From contig JAIVFI010000015.1 of assembly GCA_025558095.1 (NCBI GenBank), positions 248,001 to 312,000 of the forward strand: DNA of 64,000 bases. Reading direction: 5' to 3'. Under the pieces are notes generated by a model. That model searched no databases, was not told the DNA's origin, and saw nothing but the letters and a program-made list of their open reading frames with translations. The position numbers and the translations under genes are program-made. Positions 10,601-19,634 of the stretch are shown piece after piece (within the stretch, counting starts at the first letter, position 1; each line of letters starts with the position of its first letter). This stretch comes from Hyaloraphidium curvatum (Eukaryota > Monoblepharomycota > Hyaloraphidiomycetes > Hyaloraphidiales > Hyaloraphidiaceae).

Positions 10601-13600
10601 CTCCGGCCGCGTGTTCGTCGACACGACAGGCCAGCCCGGGGTCGCCGGCGTCACCATCCAGCTCACGGGGACGGCGTCGAACGGCAGCGCCATCAGCTTG
10701 GCGACGGTCACCTTGGCGGACGGCAGCTACGCCTTCCCGGACCTGCCCGACGGCACCTACACGGTCACCGAGATCGTACCGGACGGCTACTCGCCGTCGT
10801 CCAACTTCCCCAACAGCGTCATCACGCCCGTCGTTATCGCGGCTGGTGCATCGTCTGGCGGAAACGACTTCGGCCTCGTGCAAACCAGCAGCACTACGTA
10901 CGCTACCTCGGTGAGCAGATTGACGGGAAGCGCGGGAACCTGGCGCTGAATTGTCCTGCAGACCGTTCTCTTGACCTCGACTGCCGCGCCGACGACGACG
11001 AGCCTTCCCGGAGGAACCATCTCCGGCCGCGTGTTCGTCGACACGACAGGCCAGCCCGGGGTCGCCGGCGTCACCATCCAGCTCACGGGGACGGCGTCGA
11101 ACGGCAGCGCCATCAGCTTGGCGACGGTCACCTTGGCGGACGGCAGCTACGCCTTCCCGGACCTGCCCGACGGCACCTACACGGTCACCGAGATCGTACC
11201 GGACGGCTACTCGCCGTCGTCCAACTTCCCCAACACCGTCATCACGCCCGTCGTTATCGCGGCTGGTGCATCGTCTGGCGGAAACGACTTCGGCCTCGTG
11301 CAAACCAGCAGCACTACGTATGCTACCTCGGTGAGCAGATTGACGGGAAGCGCGGGAACCTGGCGCTGAATTGTCCTGCAGACCGTTCTCTTGACCTCGA
11401 CTGCCGCGCCGACGACGACGAGCCTTCCCGGAGGAACCATCTCCGGCCGCGTGTTCGTCGACACGACAGGCCAGCCCGGGGTCGCCGGCGTCACCATCCA
11501 GCTCACGGGGACGGCGTCGAACGGCAGCGCCATCAGCTTGGCGACGGTCACCTTGGCGGACGGCAGCTACGCCTTCCCGGACCTGCCCGACGGCACCTAC
11601 ACGGTCACCGAGATCGTACCGGACGGCTACTCGCCGTCGTCCAACTTCCCCAACAGCGTCATCACGCCCGTCGTTATCGCGGCTGGTGCATCGTCTGGCG
11701 GAAACGACTTCGGCCTCGTGCAAACCAGCAGCACTACGTACGCTACCTCGGTGAGCAGATTGACGGGAAGCGCGGGAACCTGGCGCTGAATTGTCCTGCA
11801 GACCGTTCTCTTGACCTCGACTGCCGCGCCGACGACGACGAGCCTTCCCGGAGGAACCATCTCCGGCCGCGTGTTCGTCGACACGACAGGCCAGCCCGGG
11901 GTCGCCGGCGTCACCATCCAGCTCACGGGGACGGCGTCGAACGGCAGCGCCATCAGCTTGGCGACGGTCACCTTGGCGGACGGCAGCTACGCCTTCCCGG
12001 ACCTGCCCGACGGCACCTACACGGTCACCGAGATCGTACCGGACGGCTACTCGCCGTCGTCCAACTTCCCCAACAGCGTCATCACGCCCGTCGTTATCGC
12101 GGCTGGTGCATCGTCTGGCGGAAACGACTTCGGCCTCGTGCAAACCAGCAGCACTACGTACGCTACCTCGGTGAGCAGATTGACGGGAAGCGCGGGAACC
12201 TGGCGCTGAATTGTCCTGCAGACCGTTCTGTTGACCTCGACTGCCGCGCCGACGACGACGAGCCTTCCCGGAGGAACCATCTCCGGCCGCGTGTTCGTCG
12301 ACACGACAGGCCAGCCCGGGGTCGCCGGCGTCACCATCCAGCTCACGGGGACGGCGTCGAACGGCAGCGCCATCAGCTTGGCGACGGTCACCTTGGCGGA
12401 CGGCAGCTACGCCTTCCCGGACCTGCCCGACGGCACCTACACGGTCACCGAGATCGTACCGGACGGCTACTCGCCGTCGTCCAACTTCCCCAACACCGTC
12501 ATCACGCCCATCGTTATCGCGGCTGGTGCATCGTCTGGCGGAAACGACTTCGGCCTCGTGCAAACCAGCAGCACTACGTACGCTACCTCGGTGAGCAGAT
12601 TGACGGGAAGCGCGGGAACCTGGCGCTGAATTGTCCTGCAGACCGTTCTCTTGACCTCGACTGCCGCGCCGACGACGACGAGCCTACCCGGAGGAACCAT
12701 CTCCGGCCGCGTGTTCGTTGACACGACAGGCCAGCCCGGGGTCGCCGGCGTCACCATCCAGCTCACGGGGACGGCGTCGAACGGCAGCGCCATCAGCTTG
12801 GCGACGGTCACCTTGGCGGACGGCAGCTACGCCTTCCCGGACCTGCCCGACGGCACCTACACGGTCACCGAGATCGTACCGGACGGCTACTCGCCGTCGT
12901 CCAACTTCCCCAACAGCGTCATCACGCCCGTCGTTATCGCGGCTGGTGCATCGTCTGGCGGAAACGACTTCGGCCTCGTGCAAACCAGCAGCACTACGTA
13001 CGCTACCTCGGTGAGCAGATTGACGGGAAGCGCGGGAACCTGGCGCTGAATTGTCCTGCAGACCGTTCTCTTGACCTCGACTGCCGCGCCGACGACGACG
13101 AGCCTTCCCGGAGGAACCATCTCCGGCCGCGTGTTCGTCGACACGACAGGCCAGCCCGGGGTCGCCGGCGTCACCATCCAGCTCACGGGGACGGCGTCGA
13201 ACGGCAGCGCCATCAGCTTGGCGACGGTCACCTTGGCGGACGGCAGCTACGCCTTCCCGGACCTGCCCGACGGCACCTACACGGTCACCGAGATCGTACC
13301 GGACGGCTACTCGCCCTCGGCAAACTACCCTGAAACCATTATCACCCTGATCACCATCCCCGCGGGTGGCACTTCAAGCGGGAACGACTTTGGCCTCGCG
13401 GCGCCGAGCACTTCTTCGAGCACCGTCGCGGCGGCGCCTGCGACCTCCGAAACCAAGAGCCTGACAGCAACGACCTCGATGTCGCACAGCTTGACAGCCA
13501 CAGCTTCGGGGACGCTTAGCAGCAGCTCTTTGACGGCTACAGAGTCGCAGACGCCCAGCACCAGCTCTTTGACGGCAACCGCTTCGGCGACGCCCAGCAG

Positions 13601-15995
13601 CAGCTCGTTGACCGCTACGAAGTCGCGAACGCCAACTAGCAGCTCTTTGACTGCTACGAAGTCGCAGACGCCAAGCACCAGCTCTTTGACGGCAACCGCT
13701 TCGGCGACGCCCAGCAGCAGCTCGTTGACGGCCACGAAGTCGCGAACGCCAACTAGCAGCTCTTTGACTGCTACGAAGTCGCAGACGCCAAGCACCAGCT
13801 CTTTGACGGCAACCGCTTCGGCGACGCCCAGCAGCAGCTCGTTGACGGCCACGAAGTCGCAGACGCGAAGTACTACATTGCTGACGACCACTTTCAAGAC
13901 CGCTACATCCACCACCAAAGTTGGTCTACCTGGCGCAGCTCTGTCCAGGCACCTCTGATTGTTGCTTTGTAGGTCTGCAGCACTGTCACCCCGTCTCCCA
14001 GCCCGTCTGGGGGCAGCAATGCTTGGAGTGGCACGGTAACCACTCAGGCACCTGTTTCGAGCCCTGGCGTCTCTTTCCAAGCGAATACCGGCGGTGATGG
14101 ATGGGATGTCGCCGTTCACAATGATGGCAAGAGGGTGTTCAACGTTTTCCACGTCAGTATGGCGCTCCGTGCTCTGAATCCAGCTGACGCATTGCACTAC
14201 GCCGCACAGCACCATGTTGGCATGACGGTGGATTGCCACGTAAGTGCAGCGTTCTTGGCGACACTCTTGCGTCGGTTGCCGTCCTCTCACCTTTATATTT
14301 CCCTCTAGATCAAGAACACCGGCAATCCATGCAACGTCAACTATCCGTGGACCGGAACGGCAGACGTGCTGACGTCGAACCAACCCTACGTTTTGTTCGA
14401 CCCCTTGAACCCGAACCTAATGTACATTTGGGTGATCCTTTCGGAGCAGTCGGGAGCCGCGTCGGCGGCGGGGATCGTGGGGATCAATGTGGGCGGCGCC
14501 ACTGGAGCGGTACCAAGCATCTCGGGGATGTATCGCATGTCGCGCGATGGCTACGGGCCGACAAGTGGCGGCTTCCCCACAGGCAACCGTGGACCCACGG
14601 GAGGGGTCGTAATTGGCACGTGGCCGCTGAATTCTCTCTTGCGAATCCTAATGCCATTCCACAGGCACGCAGTTCTGGGCCATCAACCACGCGATTAACT
14701 TTGGTCTGGATGATGAAAGGAACGCGATGCTATGCTTCGACACTTATACCAAGGCGGCATGTGCTGGGCCTGCTTGGTACCCCGTTAAGTACCCCGCCAA
14801 CTGGGTGCATACCGGCGGTGTCATGGCGTGGCTCTTGGAAGCGGCGGGACGGATCTACGTCTACAATCCGGGGGAGATTTCCGGTTCATGGGCGAACGTG
14901 ATCACCTGCTTCGATCCCAACTCGCCTGGCACCAGTTACGAGTGCGGTGGAAATTGGCCGGTCACGGTCCCGATTGAGTAGGTTCATGCTTCCTCTTACG
15001 ACGCGGGGTTCTCAATGGCCTCGCAGTACCACAACCAACCTCGCCACGAAGTCGGCTTCGCTGTTCCAGTACCGGCCCGCTGCGGGAGGTCCCCAAGGCG
15101 TCTGCGTGGGCGGTGCTAAGCAGAAGGACGTTTCGGGAACAGCTGGCCGAATGCACTGTTGGCATTTTGATGGCACCAGCATTGGATGTGGGTTTCAACT
15201 GGAACTCGTGCTCTTCAGTTTGGCTGACACCTTCATTTGGAAGATCTCGCCGACGTCTTTGGCCTCATGAAAGAGAACGCAATCAGCGGCACCAACTTCG
15301 GCAACACCAAGTACATTCTTCCCGCCGACGATGGGGTGACATGCATCGACATGAACACCAATGCTTACTGCACCGGCTACCCGATCGCGGGTTTGGCGCC
15401 AGACAAGTCAACTTATGCGATCCGCGCGGAATCGCCGACGTGTTTCTGGGCCAATTCAGACAGCGGCGATATCTGGTCGGCCTCATGCCCGTGTTTGTTT
15501 TTCTTCGCGGTGCTTACCGCCGTCGCCTCCTGCTAGGAACTTCAATCCTGTTTCCAGGACCGCGGGCTGTGGGACAAAGTTGTACACCTACGGTGCGTTG
15601 GGTTGCGTGGGGCCAGCTGGCACGACAACCATTGATTGTCTGCTCGCCTACCTCCAGACACCTTCCACCCCGCCGATCTCCAGAAGCCCTGGTGCACGCA
15701 GAACATCACGAGCTGGAAATCTTGGACGCTTATCAAGGTCGGCTCCAGCCTGACCTACACCAGCGCGAACCTCGTCTTCTATGACAAGAACCTGGTCGCG
15801 ATCCCGCACCTTTCCTTCACCATAACGCCGTCGTCGCAAACGGCCGACTTCGGGACCTACCTGCCCGGGTCGCTGATCCCCGACGGCACGCTGCGCTTCG
15901 AAATCAAGTTCACCGGTCTGACCGGGTGCAACGGGTGTGCTATCCAGTATAAGGTGGCTTATGACTCGGAGCCACAAGTGTGCTGCGACCCGTAG
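7615..15995 (+). CDS. Giant putative cell-surface protein with a tandem array of Cna-B/SdrD-B-like domains
   Basis: My model has 22 exons and 2390 aa: 7615-7823, 7874-8399, 8537-8773, 8829-8891, 8944-9215, 9271-9652, 9702-10070, then 369-nt exons starting 10122, 10542, 10962, 11382, 11802, 12222 and 12642, then 13062-13919, 13973-14239, 14309-14608, 14673-14977, 15027-15187, 15244-15490, 15537-15592 and 15658-15995. Order of parts: signal or anchor segment (IGVAALLLLLSATIAVAGAQ), Cys-rich and Thr/Arg-rich region (CAGCSYDTGCCC; TTTVYTTRTRRVTTTSTFTS), an SdrD-B-like domain (IWYDDDNDGLFDPTHDRPIA), one diverged and nine near-identical Cna-B-like domains (ISGRVFVDTTGQPGVAGVTI ... DGTYTVTEIVPDGYSPSS), a Ser/Thr stalk of 13-aa repeats, then a Cys-rich C-terminal region with CFD and CIDMNTNAYC-type motifs ending CNGC...CCDP. 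Known family role: Cna-B domains form rigid stalks in bacterial adhesins. Inferred role: adhesin or wall protein. Joins at 8399/8537 and 15187/15244 are the least certain. No C-terminal membrane anchor was seen. Confidence 0.75.
9702..13430 (+). repeat. Tandem 420-bp exon-plus-intron repeat array (nine domain copies)
   Basis: Units repeat with an exact 420-bp period. Each holds a 369-nt exon (123 codons, phase 0 at both ends) and a 51-nt intron starting GTGAGCAG and ending CCTGCAG; the eight internal introns start at 10071, 10491, 10911, 11331, 11751, 12171, 12591 and 13011. Most units are identical by eye, with scattered single-base changes (AGC to ACC in the NSV codon near 11235 and 12495; G to A near 12511; C to G near 12230). 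The first copy (9702) differs in its first ~80 bp and the ninth diverges after about 13315. Such identity of introns as well as exons indicates recent unequal exchange or gene conversion. Confidence 0.95.
13478..13880 (+). repeat. 39-nt Ser/Thr-coding minisatellite with 117-nt higher-order period
   Basis: Inside the exon that begins at 13062, units of 13 codons such as SLTATKSQTPSTS, SLTATASATPSSS and SLTATKSRTPTSS follow each other; the three types recur as a 39-residue (117-nt) block. Ser/Thr density predicts an O-glycosylated, extended stalk between the Cna-B-like array and the Cys-rich C-terminal region. Repeats of this kind commonly vary in number. Confidence 0.9.
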
Positions 15996-16045
15996 TTTGA
16001 GCGGAGTTCGAGCACGATTCAGTGCTATTGGAACTCTGCGGCGGC

Positions 16046-16051
16046 AATAAA
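16046..16051 (+). terminator. AATAAA polyadenylation signal
   Basis: A canonical AATAAA hexamer lies about 50 bp after the stop codon of the surface-protein gene (15995), inside an AT-richer stretch, the expected place for 3'-end formation. The remaining ~300 bp to 16356 hold no gene that I can support. Confidence 0.55.
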
Positions 16052-16356
16052 ACTTGAACCTTGATCTCTACAAACTTAATGGGCGGAGCGATCGTCCTCC
16101 TAGCAGAGTCGCCTCGCGCGTGCCCGCGCTGGCAAGGCTTGGTACGTGGGAGTTTGTGGACCTCTCATCGGGCGCGTTGCCCGGGGCCTGCGCCTGCTTA
16201 ACGGCGCGGCCTCGTCCCCTTTGAGGTGCGCTGTTCCAGCGTACGCGGCCCAGCGGCGACTTCGACAGCTCCAAATGGTCCTCGGCCCGAAAGCCCCAGT
16301 CGCTGTCCGATTCACCGGCAAAAAAATAGCATTCCGCGCGGCAACACGTACAACGA

Positions 16357-17311
16357 CTACTTCTTCACCGGCCCGCCGATGATCCGCTCGAGCTTCACCT
16401 TGCTCGTGTCCACGCTCGACTTCACCGCATCCGCCTTGACGCCCATCCGCTCCAGCCGCTCGTTCTGGGAGTCGATCTCGTCGTTCATCACCAGGCTCAT
16501 CGCTTTCAGCCGCGCCACGGAGCCCGAGATGGCGCTCAAGTTCTGGTCGATCTCCTGGTTGATGGCCTTGTCGTCCATCTCGTAGGCGCTCTTTTTCCCC
16601 GTGGTCGCAGTCTTCAGGCGCGCGGCCTGGTTGTCCGCGCCCTGGTAGTGGTCCGTCATCGTGCCCATGGTGCCTTTGCGGCGGGCCTCCTGCTCCATGC
16701 GGTCCATCTCCTTCTTCGTCATGCCCGGAGTACCCGCGGCCGCCGAGAAGCCGGGCTTGTCCGTGGTGGTCACCACGGGCACGAAGAAGGCGGCCTGCAG
16801 CCGCGTCAGGTCGTTTGTGCGGGCCTCGGAGACCTTTGCGTGGCCGGCGGCGTCGTCCAGCCGGCGCTCGGTGCGGGCGAGTTGCTCTGAGTGGACGGGT
16901 GAGGGGCGGCCCGTGCCTCGTCCGGGCAATGTCCCCACCTCCCTGCGTCGAAAGCTTGCCGAGGTTTCCCGCGGCGAGCATCTCCGCCTCGGCGATGCGG
17001 TTCACGGAGCGGCGCGTCGACTCGAGGCTCGCCTGGTCGAGCCCGCGGCGCTCGGCGACCAGCGCATCGTACTGCTCCTGCTGCGACGCGTACGTGCGCG
17101 GCGCGGGCAGCGACGCCGCCGAACCCGCCGTCGGCGCGCGGTCGGGCGACTTGGCGGACGAGGCTGACGACGGTGCGGACTTCGACGGCGCCTTGGCCGT
17201 CGAGATGGGCTCGGGCGCCGGCGCCGGCTTGCTCGGCTTGAAGAGCTCCTCCCGCTGCGCCGCCTCGGCCTCCTTGTTGGGCTTTTTCTTGCCGAACCCG
17301 AGGAAGGACAT
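16357..17311 (-). CDS. SNAP-25/Sec9-type t-SNARE (Qbc)
   Basis: Two exons (17311-16939 and 16886-16357; 52-nt intron) give 300 aa. SNAP-25/Sec9 proteins supply two helices to the SNARE bundle that fuses secretory vesicles with the plasma membrane. The N-terminus (MSFLGFGKKKPNKEAEAAQR) and residues 20-75 are charged and Pro/Ala-rich. The first SNARE motif spans the exon join (SLESTRRSVNRIAEAEMLAA ... QLARTERRLDDA); the second ends the protein (DQNLSAISGSVARLKAMSLV and VKSSVDTSKVKLERII). No membrane anchor and no palmitoylated Cys cluster was seen in the linker, like fungal Sec9 rather than animal SNAP-25. A broken copy of the last-exon end sits at 6797-6946. A Sec2-type exchange factor of the same exocytic route is at 34054. 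Confidence 0.88.
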
Positions 17312-17454
17312 CGTGAATGCGAGGGAGTCGATGAAGGGAAAGACCCTTGAACTCCGCGCCAGCACGACGCCCCAAACAGTTCGCCTCGCCGAAGCACGAT
17401 GTGTATACGAAGGCTGCAGCACCAGGGAGCACATGCTCTGCACATCATTCGCTA

Positions 17455-18854
17455 TCACTTCGTCTCGACGGTCGGCGACACGAGCTCGATCTGCCCGGTG
17501 AAGCGCCTGAAGAACACCTCACTCCCGCTCAGTCTGTTTCCCGACCGAGCATCGCCCGATCCGGTGATCCACGGGTGCTTGAGCGCCTCCACCGCCGACG
17601 GCCTCCTCGCGGGATCCGGATCGAGCAGCCGCGAGACAAAGTCCTGCGCCTCGGGCGAGGCGCGTGGCGGCTCGAAGGTCGCGCTACGGATGCGGCGGAA
17701 CAGTTCCAAGAAGGATGGGGCCGTCGCGAAGGGTGTGCGGCCCTCGAGGAGCTCGTAAGCCATGCAGCCGACGGACCAGATGTCTACGTTGTGGCTGGGA
17801 GGAAAGATCAGGTCAGAGCTTGGTCGGGAGTCCCGCCCGCGGACGGAAATGCCTACGAATATGGCTGCCCGTTAACGATCTCCGGTGCCAGATACTGTCA
17901 GGATGCACGTTAGCGCGCGTTCCCGCCCGACTCGAGCTCCATCTGCTCACGAATGGCGTGCCGACGATGGTCGTGAGGGCAGAGTGCGCCAATGTGTAGT
18001 GTGAATGCTTCATTGCGCACGTTGGATCGTCGCAGGGCACAAAAGCCTCGCCAAAGTCAGCCACGCAAAGCGACTCGATATCGCCCGGCTTCCTGAGCAG
18101 CACGTTCGCAGGCTTGAGGTCCCGGTGGACGATCGAGTTGCGGTGCACGTAGGCCACAGCTTTGAGCAGGATCTCTACGGCCTTCCGGGCCTCGTCCTCG
18201 CCGAGGCGCCCTCCCTTGCCTTGCACGTAGCCGCTGAGCTCTCCTCCGGCGCAGAACTCGGTCACGATGTAGAGCTTGTCGGGCACTTCGAAGAACTCCA
18301 AGTACTCGCAGATAAACGGGTGGCCAGCGTGGGCCTGGATGCTGGCAAATGACAAAGAGTTAGTGCTCGAAGCCCATCGTCGTGTCTTTTGGATCCTACT
18401 GCAAGAACCGCCGCCGTATGTCCCGTTCCCGCTCCGGCGATTTCGGCGGTCGCACGATGGACTTGAGGGCGACCTGCTTGCGCGTTTCCACGGCCAGAGC
18501 GAGCTTCACGGCGCCCTCTGTCCCGGTTCCGAGCACCGCGATGTCGCGGTAGGCCTTCCGTCGTTCTCTGCCGAACCTGCACAGCATATCGAACTGCTCC
18601 TCTGTCGGGGACACGAAGAAACCAGGGGACGTGAGGGCCGACGGCGAAGGAAGCGAGCCGGTGGAAGAGACGATGGAGCTCGGAGTCGCCTGCTCGGGCC
18701 AGCTTCGGTTCGGCGTAGGCGCCGGTGAGGGAGAAGAGCTTGAGTCAGGGGACGCGAGGCCCCCGGACGCGCTGCGCGACGGTGGGGCCGGCTTCCCGGC
18801 ATCGAGAGGGTCCGGAGCGGCGGCGGCGCCGCGTCGTTTGAATATGTTGCGCAT
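17455..18854 (-). CDS. Serine/threonine protein kinase
   Basis: Four exons (18854-18400, 18341-17951, 17894-17857, 17794-17455) give 407 aa; introns 58, 56 and 62 nt, the first with a CTAAC branch site. A Ser/Pro-rich N-terminal ~85 residues precedes a complete kinase domain: Gly loop VLGTGTEGAVKLALA, catalytic Lys in VALKSI, HPFICEYLEFFE, HRDLKPANVLL (Asp at about residue 226), DFGEAF in the DFG position, then across two introns GTPFYLAPEIV and VDIWSVGCMAYELLEGRTPF, and RRPSAVEALKHPWI. All catalytic residues are present. The activation segment holds an unusual Cys-containing insert (CDDPTCAMKHSHYTLAH). Group is probably CAMK/AGC-like; I cannot name an ortholog or substrate. Confidence 0.88.
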
Positions 18855-19009
18855 CGCGACTCGAGGAAGCGGCCGCAACGAGGTAGGGAGTGCAGTGCTC
18901 CTCTCGACAGGACCCAATGGACCACGTGCTGTGCCGATGGCCTGATGACGAAACCCTCACCTCTACGGTCCAGAGCCACTCAGCCCTCGTCTCTTCACCG
19001 CCCCCGGGC
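18855..19009. other. Start-side spacer of the kinase gene
   Basis: About 155 bp between the kinase start codon (18854, leftward) and the retroelement-like relic. It presumably contains the kinase promoter. No distinct motif was seen. Confidence 0.3.
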
Positions 19010-19409
19010 ACGCTGTCGCGCAACAGGTGCTCGCAGCTCGGAAGGACTACGCCAACTTCATCTTCAACGCGAACTTTTCTCCCTTAATTGTTCTCGCCTT
19101 CGACTCCCTCGATGCTGCCTCGGCCCCTTCGCGCAGTTCTCCGCGGAGATGGGCCGGATCGCCCAGCCGGGCATCGTGGACCGGGCGGGCAAGCCCGTAG
19201 ACGTCGATGGCCTTTGCTCTCGTTTTGTTCGTCGCTTCCGCGAACGGATCGCGGTGGCCTGGGCCCGTGGTGTCGCAGCCCAGCTACAGAACTGGCTGCA
19301 GCAGTGCACTGCAGCTGCCACCGTTGCCGCGCCGGCCCCTGCGCGGGGTGCTTTCGGGCTTGATGTGGATGAGGCGCCTGGATGGCTAGCTCCTCATTAC
19401 AAACGATGA
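19010..19409 (+). mobile_element. Probable relic of a LINE-type retrotransposon ORF C-terminus
   Basis: Plus-strand frames encode AARKDYANFIFNANFSPLIV then LAFDSL, and after a frame change FAQFSAEMGRIAQP and FVRRFRERIAVAWARGVAAQ. The order (basic helix, xFVPFxxESFG-like block, then a helix like RLSVALQRGNA) resembles the extreme C-terminus of LINE reverse-transcriptase polyproteins. No start, no upstream reverse-transcriptase motif and no intact frame exist, so if correct this is a short dead fragment. The similarity is from pattern memory only; a small unrecognised spliced gene is the alternative. Confidence 0.3.
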
Positions 19410-19634
19410 CGAAAGGTGGCTCGTTCACTCTTTTCGTTCAAAGACTAACGATCCCCTTCCATTCCTTCTTTCCACCGCAGTACAAGCAGCAAGTTAAAAG
19501 GATATCAAATGCCGAAAACCAATACTACCGACTGATCCACCGGGATTACGAACGGAACCACGGAACCCGCACCGGGGGCACGCCCGCCCCCCACTCTCCC
19601 CGAAACCCCCACGCTCCCGCGCTTGAAGACCCGC

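Noticed and set aside
9645-12563. A 972-codon minus-strand frame opposite the repeat array
   Set aside because: Same repeat artefact on the other strand; the product is an Arg/Asp/Gly-rich repeat without family features and would also read through the introns.
8966-12721. A 1251-codon plus-strand frame through the repeat array
   Set aside because: It exists only because the 420-bp unit has no stop in this frame and 420 is divisible by three. The peptide is Arg/His-rich and low in complexity, while another frame gives a clear Cna-B-like domain with splice borders.
9702-13430. CRISPR array because of regular repeats
   Set aside because: The repeats are 420 bp, coding, contiguous and without unique spacers; the genome is eukaryotic.
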